A DNA stretch of 64,000 bases from Paenibacillus harenae (lineage in GTDB: Bacteria; Bacillota; Bacilli; Paenibacillales; Paenibacillaceae). Each line of letters begins with the position of its first letter. Within the stretch, counting starts at the first letter, position 1. Position numbers and translations under genes: made by a program. The notes beneath the pieces are model-generated. The model was not told where the DNA came from, searched no databases, and saw only the letters and a program-made list of their open reading frames with translations. Positions 36,376-45,306 of the stretch are shown in pieces. Location of the stretch: contig NZ_JAUSST010000003.1 in the NCBI RefSeq assembly GCF_030812415.1, forward strand, positions 310,001 through 374,000. The letters run 5' to 3'.

Positions 36376-38373
36376 GTGACCCAAACACTCAGGCCCCCGT
36401 CCGTCCCGCTTATTACGGTCGACCCTTACTTCAGCGTATGGTCGGCGGCGGACCGTCTGTATGACGATCATACGACGCATTGGACGAACAAGCGCAACAG
36501 CATGGCCGGCATCATCCGTATCGACGGCAAACCGAGAAGGTTTATGGGAAAAGACGGGCTCACCGATCTTGCCGGCGCCAAGGAACTCCCCGCGATGGAG
36601 CAAAAAAGCGTAAAGGTCGAACCGCTGACAAGCACCTATGTGTTCGAGGCGGACGGAATCGAGCTGGAGGCGGCATTTATGACGCCGCTCCTGCAAGGCG
36701 ACCTGGAGCTGTTGTCCAGACCGGCATCGTACATGACATTCCGTGTTCGCTCCACCGACGGCAATCCGCATCACGTCCAAATCTATATCGATCTGTCTAG
36801 CGAATTATGCGTGCATTCGACGGAGCAGTCAATCCGCTGGTCGCGCGCGGAGACCGGAGGACGAATCGCCGCTATGCGCATCGGCACGGAGGAACAGCCG
36901 ATTCTGAAGCGGATCGGGGACGACACTCGAATCGACTGGGGATATGTCTGCTTGGCCGTCCCGCAATCGGACGGTTTGCAGACGGCGATCCATTCCGCCA
37001 AGATGCGCATGAGGTTTGCGGATTCCGGACAATTGCCGGAGAAGGACGACGATGCTTATCCGCGCGAGGCTGCGGACGATCCCGTGGCGATGGCCGCCGT
37101 CTTCGATTTCGGCGAAACGGGCGAGCAGCCCCTATCGCGATATGCGATCGCGGCGTACGACGATATTCATTCCATCGAATATTTCGGCAAACCGCTTGAG
37201 GCGTATTGGCGTACAACGGGGATGACATTCGAAGAGATGCTGAACCTGGCGGCGGAGCAATATGACGAGATCGCGGCCCGCTGCGGGGACTTCAACCGCA
37301 AGCTGATCCGCGAGAGCACCCTGGCGGGCGGGGAGAAATATGCGGATTTACTGTCGCTCGCATACCGCCAAGCCATTGCGGCTCATAAGCTGGTTGCCGG
37401 CGAGCGAGGGGAGCTGCTGTTTTTCTCCAAGGAAAACTTCAGCAACGGCTGCATCGCCACCGTCGATGTAAGCTATCCTTCGATTCCGCTGTTCCTGCAC
37501 GGCAATCCGGAGCTCGTGAAGGGAATGATGCGGCCGATCTTCCGATATGCCGCGAGCGAAGCTTGGACGTTCGACTTTGCGCCGCATGACGTGGGCTGTT
37601 ACCCGTCTGCGAACGGCCAAGTGTACGGGGAGAACAAGCTGGAGTACCAGATGCCGATCGAGGAATGCGGCAATATGCTGATCATGGCTGCCGCCGTCAG
37701 CCTGTACGAGGGAAATGCGGCGTTTGCGCGCGAGCACTGGGAATTGCTTACCCGTTGGGCCGCTTACCTGAAGGAGCATGGCATGGATCCGGCCAATCAG
37801 TTGTGCACGGACGATTTCGCCGGACATTTGGCGCATAACGCCAACCTGTCCATCAAAGCAATCATCGGCATCGGCGGTTATTCGATTCTATGCTCGATGC
37901 TGGGAGAGCCGGAAGGCGAGACTTACCTTGCGACGGCCAAGGAAATGGCGGCCAAATGGGTGGAGATGGCGATCGCCGGCGATCACTACAAGCTGACCTT
38001 CGACAGCTCGCCGGACACTTGGAGTCTGAAGTATAATTTGGTGTGGGACCGCCTGTTCGGCCTGCATTTGTTCCCGACTAGCGTTGCTGATGACGAAATC
38101 AAGCATTATCTCGCCAAACAAAACAAGTATGGAACGCCGCTCGATAGCCGGAGCACGTATACGAAGGCCGATTGGCTGGTGTGGTGCGCGTCGATGGCGG
38201 CATCGAAAGAGCAGTTCGAGCAGCTTATCGAACCGCTTTGGCACTTCCTGAACGAAACGCCAAGCAGGGTTCCGTTCACCGATTGGTACGATACGGTCAG
38301 CGGCAAGCAGATTGGCTTTCAGAACCGCTCTGTGGTCGGCGGCTTGTTCTTGCCATTATTAAAGGATTCCTAA
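36376..38373 (+). CDS. Glutaminase A-like protein (DUF5127/DUF4965/DUF1793 family)
   Basis: A 665-residue protein of the GtaA-like family. The start PPSVPLITVDPYFSVWSAADRLYDD-type segment and the middle YRQAIAAHKLVA…FSKENFSNGCIATVDVSYPSIP region are family hallmarks, ending in a six-hairpin (alpha/alpha)6 toroid with YTKADWLVW and DWYDT motifs. Named glutaminase after a fungal secreted enzyme, but bacterial members in sugar operons may well act on glycans, since the fold is that of glycosidases. It has no signal peptide and is the last gene of the operon. GTG 36376 follows GAGAGGAGAA. Confidence 0.85.
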   Translation: MTQTLRPPSVPLITVDPYFSVWSAADRLYDDHTTHWTNKRNSMAGIIRIDGKPRRFMGKDGLTDLAGAKELPAMEQKSVKVEPLTSTYVFEADGIELEAAFMTPLLQGDLELLSRPASYMTFRVRSTDGNPHHVQIYIDLSSELCVHSTEQSIRWSRAETGGRIAAMRIGTEEQPILKRIGDDTRIDWGYVCLAVPQSDGLQTAIHSAKMRMRFADSGQLPEKDDDAYPREAADDPVAMAAVFDFGETGEQPLSRYAIAAYDDIHSIEYFGKPLEAYWRTTGMTFEEMLNLAAEQYDEIAARCGDFNRKLIRESTLAGGEKYADLLSLAYRQAIAAHKLVAGERGELLFFSKENFSNGCIATVDVSYPSIPLFLHGNPELVKGMMRPIFRYAASEAWTFDFAPHDVGCYPSANGQVYGENKLEYQMPIEECGNMLIMAAAVSLYEGNAAFAREHWELLTRWAAYLKEHGMDPANQLCTDDFAGHLAHNANLSIKAIIGIGGYSILCSMLGEPEGETYLATAKEMAAKWVEMAIAGDHYKLTFDSSPDTWSLKYNLVWDRLFGLHLFPTSVADDEIKHYLAKQNKYGTPLDSRSTYTKADWLVWCASMAASKEQFEQLIEPLWHFLNETPSRVPFTDWYDTVSGKQIGFQNRSVVGGLFLPLLKDS

Positions 38374-38397
38374 ACCCAGAATCATACGAACACGGAT

Positions 38398-38436
38398 AAC
38401 GGCCTCGATTCCGCTTGATGCGAGTCGAGGCCGTTT
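38398..38436. terminator. Bidirectional terminator between convergent operons
   Basis: A perfect 11-bp stem, AACGGCCTCGA (38398-38408) with TCGAGGCCGTT (38425-38435), sits between the DUF4965 gene and the minus-strand sulfotransferase. Confidence 0.75.
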
Positions 38437-38495
38437 CGCTGCGGCATAAGTTTTTTTCTCCGCCGTTAGAGCCCGCTGTTTCCTTCTTTTCCTTC

Positions 38496-39233
38496 CTATT
38501 CGTATTGATAAATGGCCATACCTTCCTTGCATAGCCGCATGATTTTATCGATTTCCTCCTGCGGGCGGAAGCTTCGCGTACTGTTAAGTTGTACAGACAA
38601 TACCCGATGAAGCTCATCCAGGGAAACAAGGGCAAGCTCGGACAATAATTGCAGCGTCTGTTCATTGCGCCCGACGATATCCTCGTAACGAATCAAGCTG
38701 GTATTTGGCATCTCACCCTCAAGCTCCCGATATTGCTTGGCACGTTCGTTCCAGATTTGTCCAAAGGCCTCTGCATCGCCTGACCAATAAGCCGTTTCGC
38801 TCCTCCAAATATCAATGGGATTCCTGACCAGAAGGATAATAGCGGCACCCGGAAAACATTTCCGCAGCAGCATAAGCTCCCTTTTCCCGTACCGGACCTC
38901 TTTAAAGCCGATCCGGTCATGCTTATCCCGGTATTGGATATACATGTGATTAAACATCGTTTTTATTGCCTCGACGACAGCAGCTTCAATAAAAGGTTCA
39001 TCAGGCGTCATATTACCTGTCCATAAGTTCGGGTCATTGCCGTTCCGGAAGAAATCGCGTTTTTCGTCTTTGCTATGTTTAGAGAAATAGGAGGCGAGAT
39101 CCGCGATTCTTAGAAATTCCGATACAATTCCCCCATGCTCGCCCCATATCAAGGTGTTCTTTCGGCAATTGAAAATGCGTTGCACCAGCGTCGAACCGGT
39201 TCGTTGCGTCAAAGCGGATATCATTACATCCAT
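38496..39233 (-). CDS. Sulfotransferase family protein
   Basis: A 245-residue PAPS-dependent sulfotransferase fold. The 5'-phosphosulfate-binding loop appears as LTQRTGSTLVQRIF at the N-terminus, and the 3'-phosphate-binding helix as IILLVRNPIDIWRS near residues 130-145. A C-terminal FRPQEEIDKI segment follows. Such enzymes transfer sulfate to sugar hydroxyls or lipids. Its start overlaps the end of the upstream glycosyltransferase by 10 bases (39224-39233), so the pair is co-translated and probably sulfates the glycan made by it. Confidence 0.85.
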   Translation of the reverse strand: MDVMISALTQRTGSTLVQRIFNCRKNTLIWGEHGGIVSEFLRIADLASYFSKHSKDEKRDFFRNGNDPNLWTGNMTPDEPFIEAAVVEAIKTMFNHMYIQYRDKHDRIGFKEVRYGKRELMLLRKCFPGAAIILLVRNPIDIWRSETAYWSGDAEAFGQIWNERAKQYRELEGEMPNTSLIRYEDIVGRNEQTLQLLSELALVSLDELHRVLSVQLNSTRSFRPQEEIDKIMRLCKEGMAIYQYE

Positions 39234-41836
39234 TCCAGCTCCCCCTCTTCATTGAATAAGGCTTGAACGGTGCAAGATAAATCCGCATGGGAAGTTACAT
39301 CGCTAATAACTAAATCAGGAGCCGAGTGGGACATTTCATTCCAGCCCATCCATTGCAACCGGCCAAAGCTGGACAGGCGGCCTGCCGCCGTTATGCTCTT
39401 CAGTTTAATATAGAGGAGATGCCCTTCATTTAAGAGCCGAATGATCGTTTTTCCAATGCCTTCGTTTTGCGGATAGTTTGATAAATAAATTTCGATCAAA
39501 AGGCTTTTCTCGCTCACAATCCGAAGGTCTTGTTTTTCGTGCAGCACCGAATCGATTAATTTTGACCACTGGCGTACCCAGCTTTGTTTGGAAAAGCTTT
39601 GCGAAACGGTCTGCGCCCTATATTTGAATAAGGCCCGCTTGGAAGGATTGTCGATCAAGTCCGCAATGGCTTCTTTCAACGCATGAGCATGGGGCTCGAT
39701 TAATAAGCCGTTATAATCGTGAATGACGAGATCCGACAGCCCGCCGACTCTGGTTGCGATAACGGCATTTCCGCAGGACATGGCTTCCAGACAGGAGAGA
39801 CTCGTTCCTTCGCTGTACAGCGTGGGGATCAAGGAGATATCGGCTTGATGATAAGCCTCGGCCATTTGGTCGAAAGGAAGTGCATAACATTTGATCCGTC
39901 CGGGCCAACGGTTCATCTTCATCTTAACCATGCGGATATCGTCAGGGTCGCCCTGACCGCAGAAATGAAAGTCCGCTTGCGGATATTTGATGAGAATTTC
40001 GTCAATGACTTGCAGCACAAGCTGAAGTCCTCTTGCATGATAAAGTCTGCGGGGGTATAAAATAACGATTCGATCCTTCGGCTTTTCATGATCCGAACTT
40101 GGATAAAACTCAGATGGGTCCACGTAATTCGCGATTACCTTGATTTTGTCGCGAAGGGAATAGTCTACGGTTTGAAACCAGTTTGCCGAATTGTTATCCA
40201 CCGAGACCAGGCTGCCGCATAGCTTTGCCCCCTCGATAAAACGACGGTTCATTTCCCAAAACGAGGAGCCGTCTTGATAACGGCTTGCGGGGTTATCCCA
40301 TGCAACCCCATGAATAATCCCAATGCTTGAACTCCCTTTTTCGTAAGGCCATGCATTAAAGAACGCGGAATAAACGTTTAAAATAGATCGTTCAGCCGTT
40401 TGTTCATGGAATAATCGGCTATAGACTTTCACTGCGCCGATGCTTAATTCTTTGGCATGCTGCCCCCCTCTGGACAAGGAGACGATATCTACTCCCCGAA
40501 ACCTGCGTATCCACGCATAATTCCCATATTGATAGATCGTAATCGAATACCCTTTTTGTTCGAACAATTGAGACAAATCGATCAGATATCTTTCCGCTCC
40601 GCCGGAGTAAAATTTATCCCCTTCGAAATCCAAAAAGGTTGTTGCCATAACCGCGATTTTCCCGGATGAATCGTGGTTCGCGAATGCCTGCCAGACGGCC
40701 GGCTTGCTCATCAAGCGTTTTTCAACGAGGTCGACGCGGGCAGCCCATTGATTACGACTGGCCAAGATCCTTCCTGCTTCCTTCGCCTTGCTGGAAATTT
40801 CAGGTTTTAACCCCTCCATGATAGCGGTCTCGAAGCCGTCCATTTCCGTTGCGGCAAGAACCCAATCTGCCTGGTATGGCATCATCTCGGAAATAGGGGT
40901 CGATACGATCGGCAGCCCAAGGGAGGCATATTCAAAAAATTTCACCGGGGAAATGCAATTTGTTAAATCATTTATTAGAAAAGGTATGATAGCGACATGA
41001 AAATACTGACCGTATTGAGCGAGGAGCCGGTATGGTTTCATCCCCAGCAGATGAATGTTGGGGGCTTGCAGCTTCGTTTTGTCAATACCGATATTTCCCA
41101 GGATCACAAACTGCCAATCGGGCCTTTTAGCCGCTAATCCTTCCACTAAATCCGTTGCAAACCATTCTTCCACGGCTCCGTAATAGCCGATAATCGGCGA
41201 TCCGGTGGCGACTATAGGAGCAAGATCCTCCGGCACCGACGCGGCGGGAGATAGAAAGTCCTCTATTCTTGCTGCGTTAGGCAATAAGACAGCATCGCTT
41301 CTGTCCGTAACGTAACGCTTTAAAGCCATTGCGGAGTACGTAACGATATCCGCCTGTTTCACGATTTGATTATGTTTTTGTTCCATTTGATCATCAAACA
41401 GCGACAAAAACTCAAGCTGATCCAATACATCGTACCAAAGTGTTTTATGGGGCAAGAAATCGGCCCAAGCCATTTGCACCAGCCAGCTGCATAGAACGAT
41501 GACGGATTGGCTCCTTAGCACGGATAGAAGATATTTTTCTCCCTGAACGATAAACAGATTGGGCTCCGCTTCCCGCAAGCTGAAAGGCCCGACGGAGGTT
41601 TCGCAAAAAAAACAAAGATATCCGCGCTTCGCCAATTCTTTCAGTAATTGTTGAGGGCGCTGATTCGGTTCCCAAAGGACGGCCTCCGGATAAACCACGA
41701 TCGCTTTGTAAGTCTTTGCCGCTAAAATGTTCATCATTTCTAAAGACTCTGAAGATAGCGGACCATGAATATATTCGCTGTAGATTTGTTGGCGATTTAA
41801 ATAATGGGACCGAAAATGAATGGTTCCGGCAGTCAA
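39224..41836 (-). CDS. Two-domain glycosyltransferase (GT4-type halves)
   Basis: An 870-residue protein with two GT-B halves. The first (about 35-375) starts with PNQRPQQLLKELAKRG and contains SPVKFFEYASLGLPIVSTP. It is clearly related to the single-domain enzyme at 44125 (RPQHLMSQLAKRG, NPVKVYEYLAAGKPVVST). The second (about 400-830) is a standard GT4 with ILYPRRLYHARGLQL and the donor-binding EGTSLSCLEAMSCGNA. A short C-terminal tail follows. TTG 41836 lies 8 bases after AAGGAGGT. A sigma-K-like promoter precedes it at 41889-41916. No membrane segment. Confidence 0.88.
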   Translation of the reverse strand: MTAGTIHFRSHYLNRQQIYSEYIHGPLSSESLEMMNILAAKTYKAIVVYPEAVLWEPNQRPQQLLKELAKRGYLCFFCETSVGPFSLREAEPNLFIVQGEKYLLSVLRSQSVIVLCSWLVQMAWADFLPHKTLWYDVLDQLEFLSLFDDQMEQKHNQIVKQADIVTYSAMALKRYVTDRSDAVLLPNAARIEDFLSPAASVPEDLAPIVATGSPIIGYYGAVEEWFATDLVEGLAAKRPDWQFVILGNIGIDKTKLQAPNIHLLGMKPYRLLAQYGQYFHVAIIPFLINDLTNCISPVKFFEYASLGLPIVSTPISEMMPYQADWVLAATEMDGFETAIMEGLKPEISSKAKEAGRILASRNQWAARVDLVEKRLMSKPAVWQAFANHDSSGKIAVMATTFLDFEGDKFYSGGAERYLIDLSQLFEQKGYSITIYQYGNYAWIRRFRGVDIVSLSRGGQHAKELSIGAVKVYSRLFHEQTAERSILNVYSAFFNAWPYEKGSSSIGIIHGVAWDNPASRYQDGSSFWEMNRRFIEGAKLCGSLVSVDNNSANWFQTVDYSLRDKIKVIANYVDPSEFYPSSDHEKPKDRIVILYPRRLYHARGLQLVLQVIDEILIKYPQADFHFCGQGDPDDIRMVKMKMNRWPGRIKCYALPFDQMAEAYHQADISLIPTLYSEGTSLSCLEAMSCGNAVIATRVGGLSDLVIHDYNGLLIEPHAHALKEAIADLIDNPSKRALFKYRAQTVSQSFSKQSWVRQWSKLIDSVLHEKQDLRIVSEKSLLIEIYLSNYPQNEGIGKTIIRLLNEGHLLYIKLKSITAAGRLSSFGRLQWMGWNEMSHSAPDLVISDVTSHADLSCTVQALFNEEGELEWM

Positions 41837-41888
41837 AGGATTTGACCTCCTTCTAACTTTTTTCGGGATAAGGCACCAGCTTCTAACA

Positions 41889-41916
41889 AAGCCTATGTCA
41901 TTAAATCATCGTATGT
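41889..41916 (-). promoter_or_regulatory. Sigma-K-like promoter of the glycosyltransferase-sulfotransferase operon
   Basis: On the minus strand the -35 AC (41916-41915), a 17-bp spacer and CATAGGCTT (41897-41889) match the mother-cell sigma-K consensus AC-N16/17-CATAnnnTA at all but the last base. Confidence 0.5.
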
Positions 41917-41988
41917 ACCCCGCTGCTAATTAGGAATAGGTCATTTCCTTAATTTGCCTTAGACAAGTTCCCATGTTTTTTATAAAGC

Positions 41989-41997
41989 CATACCTTA
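41989..41997 (+). promoter_or_regulatory. Sigma-K-like -10 of the DUF2642-type protein genes
   Basis: CATACCTTA matches CATAnnnTA exactly, 33 bases before ATG 42030. The -35 position has CC rather than AC. Confidence 0.4.
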
Positions 41998-42029
41998 CAG
42001 CATAACTCACAAAGGGGCGTGTTGATGGC

Positions 42030-42500
42030 ATGCATATGGTCAAGAAAAGACTGCGAACAGCTTCGTGCTGCAAGGGTCGCTGGAAAAAACCATGCAAAAA
42101 AAAGAAACCCTCCCGATTGCGGAGACCGTCTCTTTTAATAAGGTTTAATGCTTTGCGAAGCAGATTCTTGAGGTATGCAGGGCAAATAAACAGGCGAATC
42201 CGAATACTGACCGCCAGAATAAGTAGGGTGTCCAATGAAACCGACCAACTCCAGAGCCAGGTAATCCGGCTGGAAAGGCAGGTAAACCTGCTTGCAGCGG
42301 AAGTAAATGCCCTTGTTGGCCCAACGCAAAGCGCGCGCGCCTTATTGCAAGCAAGAACCGGAACTACTGCTACGATCGAGACGAACGCCGGCAGCATCTC
42401 CGGAACGATAGTCGCGGTTGGCATAGATTTCGTGCAGATTCTGGAGCCAACGGGCGATATTGTACTCATTCCTATAAGCAGTATTACCGCAATAATCTAA
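42030..42500 (+). CDS. DUF2642-type small protein, probable spore-surface component
   Basis: A 156-residue protein in three parts: a very basic N-terminus (KKRLRTASCCKGRWKKPCKKK), a coiled coil (about 60-95, VSNETDQLQSQVIRLERQV), and a C-terminal Sm-like beta domain (TTATIETNAGSISGTIVAVG…ILIPISSI-type end) resembling DUF2642 of Bacillus YuzF and coat-related proteins. ATG 42030 is used; GGGG at 42014-42017 is the likely ribosome site. It sits 21 bases before a second small beta protein and between glycosyltransferase genes behind sigma-K-like promoters. A spore coat or exosporium location is inferred. Confidence 0.72.
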   Translation: MHMVKKRLRTASCCKGRWKKPCKKKKPSRLRRPSLLIRFNALRSRFLRYAGQINRRIRILTARISRVSNETDQLQSQVIRLERQVNLLAAEVNALVGPTQSARALLQARTGTTATIETNAGSISGTIVAVGIDFVQILEPTGDIVLIPISSITAII

Positions 42501-42521
42501 CGAAACGGAGGAAGTGGCTTT

Positions 42522-42725
42522 ATGAATTTTACAGAGATGTTAGGAAGCTTTATCGGACGAAGCATCGAGGCTTTTTTGACCAACCAATTTGTGCAGGGTA
42601 CGCTCCTAAGCGTTGGCGACGGATTTTTCACTTTGCAGGTCACCGACCCTAATTACAATACTCCGATTACGCAGTCCACTATTTTGGTCCAAAATGTAGA
42701 ATTTGTCCGCATACTAGCAGCTTAA
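42522..42725 (+). CDS. DUF2642-like small protein, probable spore-surface component
   Basis: A 67-residue protein consisting almost only of the beta domain (MLGSFIGRSIEAFLTNQ, then GTLLSVGDGFFTLQV and ILVQNVEFVRI). It resembles the C-terminal domain of the preceding protein, so the pair may associate. ATG 42522 has CGGAGGAAG 6 bases upstream. It is co-transcribed with 42030 and convergent with the GT2 gene. Confidence 0.75.
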   Translation: MNFTEMLGSFIGRSIEAFLTNQFVQGTLLSVGDGFFTLQVTDPNYNTPITQSTILVQNVEFVRILAA

Positions 42726-42751
42726 GCGCTCATGCCATGCCGAATGAAGTC

Positions 42752-44017
42752 TTAATGTTCTATTTCCGGACGAATGAAATCCAGCATCCAGCGAGTCCAG
42801 GTTTTGTAGCAATCAGGATGACGGTGAGTCACGCTTAATAACCGTATTCTACGGTGGTATAGAGTCTTCGGAATATAGGATACCGGCCGGCAAAGCATGA
42901 TGCGGGCAAGCATTTGAAAGTCTTCGTATAGCCGCCCCTGGAAGGGATCGTCAACGCTCCAGCCGCCTAAAGCGCTTATGGCTTGAATGCTGTACATTCT
43001 CGGTGCAAGGGGAAGGGCGTCGCGAAGCAATTTGTCGGCCGTCATTTGGCTTTGGTCATATTGGGGTACGCTTAGGACTAAACTCTTGTCCCGCCGTTCA
43101 TGCCAATTCACATGGTCGGCATAGATCACCCCGGCTTCAGGCGAAACCGCGCTTTGATCAACAAGCGTTTGCAAGCATGCCGCATCCAGCCAATCGTCCG
43201 AATCAAGCTCGAGCAGCCATTTTCCGTTTGCGGCATGCAGGGCCCGATTCAAGCGGAATGCTTTTCCTTTGTTTGTTTCGTTTCTAAAAAAACGTATCCT
43301 GGGATGCGAAGAATACGGGCTTGCTAGCCATTTCTCATGCGTCCCGTCCGTTGATCCGTCGTCCACAATCATTAATTCCCATGCTTGATAGGACTGCATG
43401 CATACGCTGCGCACCGCCCAAAGCAAGTAATCCGCATCATTGAACGAGCAGATGACGACCGTTATATAGGGATGTATCGCGGGCGGTTCGTCATCATGCT
43501 TCAGTTGCAGAATGGGAAGGATGAATCCCTCTTCGCTGCCAAGCTTCCTCCAGCCCTCATTGCTTTTGGGCCTAGGCAGCCATTTATTCGATTTGCGAAG
43601 GTTGAATTCCCATTCTCCCTCAAGCTCATATTGTTTATCCAATAGCACATATCGCTCGAACGGAAGAAGCTCGGCGGTCCGGAATCCCGGAGATGTTCCG
43701 GATTTCACAGCGCTCGTTCGCCATAGAAAAGGCCCCCGCGACGGATTGGCCTCGGTGTCGATTACGATTCCGGCATCATGATCGGATATGCGCGAGATCC
43801 AGTGCTCTAATTGGTTTTGAAAGCCTGGCTCCAACTGCTCCCCTGCGAAAAAGGCGAGAAAAAACGGCTCGTTGTACCCGGCGAGGATTTGGTTCATTTG
43901 CATGGCATAATCAAATTCAATAAGGACGCATGAGCAATCCGGTATAGCCGACTGCACACTGCGTTCTGTTTTTTTGGCAGCTGCGATATTCTTCGAGTCC
44001 AAAATGAATACAAGCAT
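42752..44017 (-). CDS. Family 2 glycosyltransferase with N-terminal extension
   Basis: A 421-residue protein. The first ~185 residues (MLVFILDSKNIAAAKKTERS…) form an extra domain I do not recognise, possibly a degenerate GT-A fold. Residues ~188-410 are a GT2 catalytic domain: ITVVICSFNDADYLLWAVRS, MIVDDGSTDGTHEKW, and the DxD-type ELDSDDWLD. It lies on the minus strand, divergent from the GT at 44125 and preceded by a sigma-K-like promoter (44068-44095). It probably decorates the spore-surface proteins encoded next to it. Confidence 0.88.
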   Translation of the reverse strand: MLVFILDSKNIAAAKKTERSVQSAIPDCSCVLIEFDYAMQMNQILAGYNEPFFLAFFAGEQLEPGFQNQLEHWISRISDHDAGIVIDTEANPSRGPFLWRTSAVKSGTSPGFRTAELLPFERYVLLDKQYELEGEWEFNLRKSNKWLPRPKSNEGWRKLGSEEGFILPILQLKHDDEPPAIHPYITVVICSFNDADYLLWAVRSVCMQSYQAWELMIVDDGSTDGTHEKWLASPYSSHPRIRFFRNETNKGKAFRLNRALHAANGKWLLELDSDDWLDAACLQTLVDQSAVSPEAGVIYADHVNWHERRDKSLVLSVPQYDQSQMTADKLLRDALPLAPRMYSIQAISALGGWSVDDPFQGRLYEDFQMLARIMLCRPVSYIPKTLYHRRIRLLSVTHRHPDCYKTWTRWMLDFIRPEIEH

Positions 44018-44067
44018 AGAGGGACGAACGGCCTCCTTTACAAAGGAACACGATCCTGCGCCTGTTA

Positions 44068-44095
44068 TAGAATATGACGTTTACCCATGTTTGGT
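44068..44095 (-). promoter_or_regulatory. Sigma-K-like promoter of the GT2 gene
   Basis: On the minus strand AC (44095-44094), a 17-bp spacer and CATATTCTA (44076-44068) match AC-N17-CATAnnnTA perfectly. Confidence 0.6.
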
Positions 44096-44124
44096 TATTA
44101 CTTCGTTTGAAAGGAATAGATAAG

Positions 44125-45117
44125 ATGAGCATCATCATTTATCCGCCTACCGCGGATTGGAATTGGATGAAGCAGCGACCGCAGCATTTAATGAGCCAAC
44201 TGGCAAAACGGGGACATATCGTTTTCTATTGCAACAAAACAAGAACCTCCCCTCTCGTGGAGGAAATCGAGCCCAATTTGTTTCTTGTCCATCACCATGA
44301 GCATTGGCTGCGGAACGAATGGCCTTCGTTGTACAAGCACCGGCAAGGTACGATCGGAGTTTGGTGTAACCTTCCGAATTTGCCCTCGGCTATTGAGCAG
44401 GATTACGCGCCGGACTGGATCGTTTACGACTGCGCTGACGATTTCGGCGAATGGCTCACGCATGAAGCCGCGATGATCAACCGCGCAGCGGCTGTCGTTT
44501 GCTCTTCGGAGCGCTTGTATCTGCGAATCCGGAGATGGTTCCCGAAGAAGCCTGCCGTACTGATCCGGAACGCATACGATCCGCAGATGCGTCTCCATTT
44601 ACCTCATAACGCTCAGCCGCTAGAAGCGGATCAAGTGGGCTACGTCGGAGCATGGGCTCCGTGGCTGGACGAAGCGCTCATTCGGAGGCTGTCGCTAATG
44701 AACGGAATCGAAACCGTCATTGTCGGCCCGGAATTCGGGAAAAAGTTCATATTACCCAATCATAACGGCAATCTTCGGTTTTTGGGACTAAAAAGGCATG
44801 ATGAACTGGCTCCTTATATCCGCAATTTCCGTCTGTGCATGCTGCCGTTCCGAATTACTTCCGTCACCCTTTCCGTAAATCCGGTTAAAGTGTACGAGTA
44901 TCTGGCCGCGGGCAAGCCTGTCGTGTCAACCGCGCTTCCCGAATGCGAACGAATGGCCCCGCTTGTCGACGTCGTCTCCTCTCATGGCGAGTTTATAGAG
45001 GCGGTAAAACATCGGCTTGAAGACCCCGGCGATACGGCCTCCAGAACAAAGTACGCCCTTGAGCATACATGGGAACGACGCGGCGATGCCGTGCAAAGCT
45101 TGCTCGAGTCCTTGTAG
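44125..45117 (+). CDS. Glycosyltransferase (GT-B fold, family 1/4 type)
   Basis: A 330-residue single-domain enzyme with WNWMKQRPQHLMSQLAKRG at the N-terminus, VVCSSERLYLRIR, YVGAWAPWLDEALIRRL, and a donor-site end NPVKVYEYLAAGKPVVSTALPE. It is paralogous to the N-terminal half of the 870-residue enzyme at 39224-41836. ATG 44125 after GAAAGGAATAG is preferred over ATG 44074, which lacks a ribosome site and would add an unconserved stretch. Divergent from the GT2 gene; ends with a terminator. Confidence 0.88.
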   Translation: MSIIIYPPTADWNWMKQRPQHLMSQLAKRGHIVFYCNKTRTSPLVEEIEPNLFLVHHHEHWLRNEWPSLYKHRQGTIGVWCNLPNLPSAIEQDYAPDWIVYDCADDFGEWLTHEAAMINRAAAVVCSSERLYLRIRRWFPKKPAVLIRNAYDPQMRLHLPHNAQPLEADQVGYVGAWAPWLDEALIRRLSLMNGIETVIVGPEFGKKFILPNHNGNLRFLGLKRHDELAPYIRNFRLCMLPFRITSVTLSVNPVKVYEYLAAGKPVVSTALPECERMAPLVDVVSSHGEFIEAVKHRLEDPGDTASRTKYALEHTWERRGDAVQSLLESL

Positions 45118-45159
45118 CGGCAGTAAGGCGGGCGGTTTGAATGAGGCGGTCGCCTCCTA

Positions 45160-45196
45160 AACCAGTTAGATCAAACTCTTGATCTGCTGGTTTTTT
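45160..45196 (+). terminator. Terminator of the 44125 glycosyltransferase gene
   Basis: AACCAG (45160-45165) with CTGGTT (45187-45192), plus inner GATCAA/TTGATC, followed by T6. Confidence 0.8.
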
Positions 45197-45243
45197 GTTT
45201 ACGGTCAAACTTCGTTAAGTTGAAGGGAACGGGTTGGCAGGCA

Positions 45244-45273
45244 TTGACAACGTTTACAGAGTAGTTCTATAAT
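45244..45273 (+). promoter_or_regulatory. Strong sigma-A promoter of the GH35 gene
   Basis: Consensus TTGACA (45244-45249), an 18-bp spacer, consensus TATAAT (45268-45273). It leaves a ~140-base leader before ATG 45420. Confidence 0.85.
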
Positions 45274-45282
45274 TTAGGTGCT

Positions 45283-45306
45283 ATTTATGAAACCCATTTC
45301 ATAAAT
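45283..45306. promoter_or_regulatory. LacI-family operator at the GH35 promoter
   Basis: Perfect inverted repeat with 10-bp arms (ATTTATGAAA and TTTCATAAAT) around CCCA, placed at or just after the RNA start. Its core TGAAACCCATTTCA is the exact reverse complement of the site at 49516-49529. Confidence 0.8.

Noticed and set aside
41930..42469. Minus-strand frame opposite the DUF2642-type protein
   Set aside because: The plus strand has a coiled coil and a DUF2642-like end, a promoter element and a co-directional small gene; the minus frame has none.
45283..45306. CcpA cre site
   Set aside because: The central CG of the cre consensus is CC here, and the exact inverse site occurs at the other promoter next to a dedicated LacI gene, so a local repressor explains it better.
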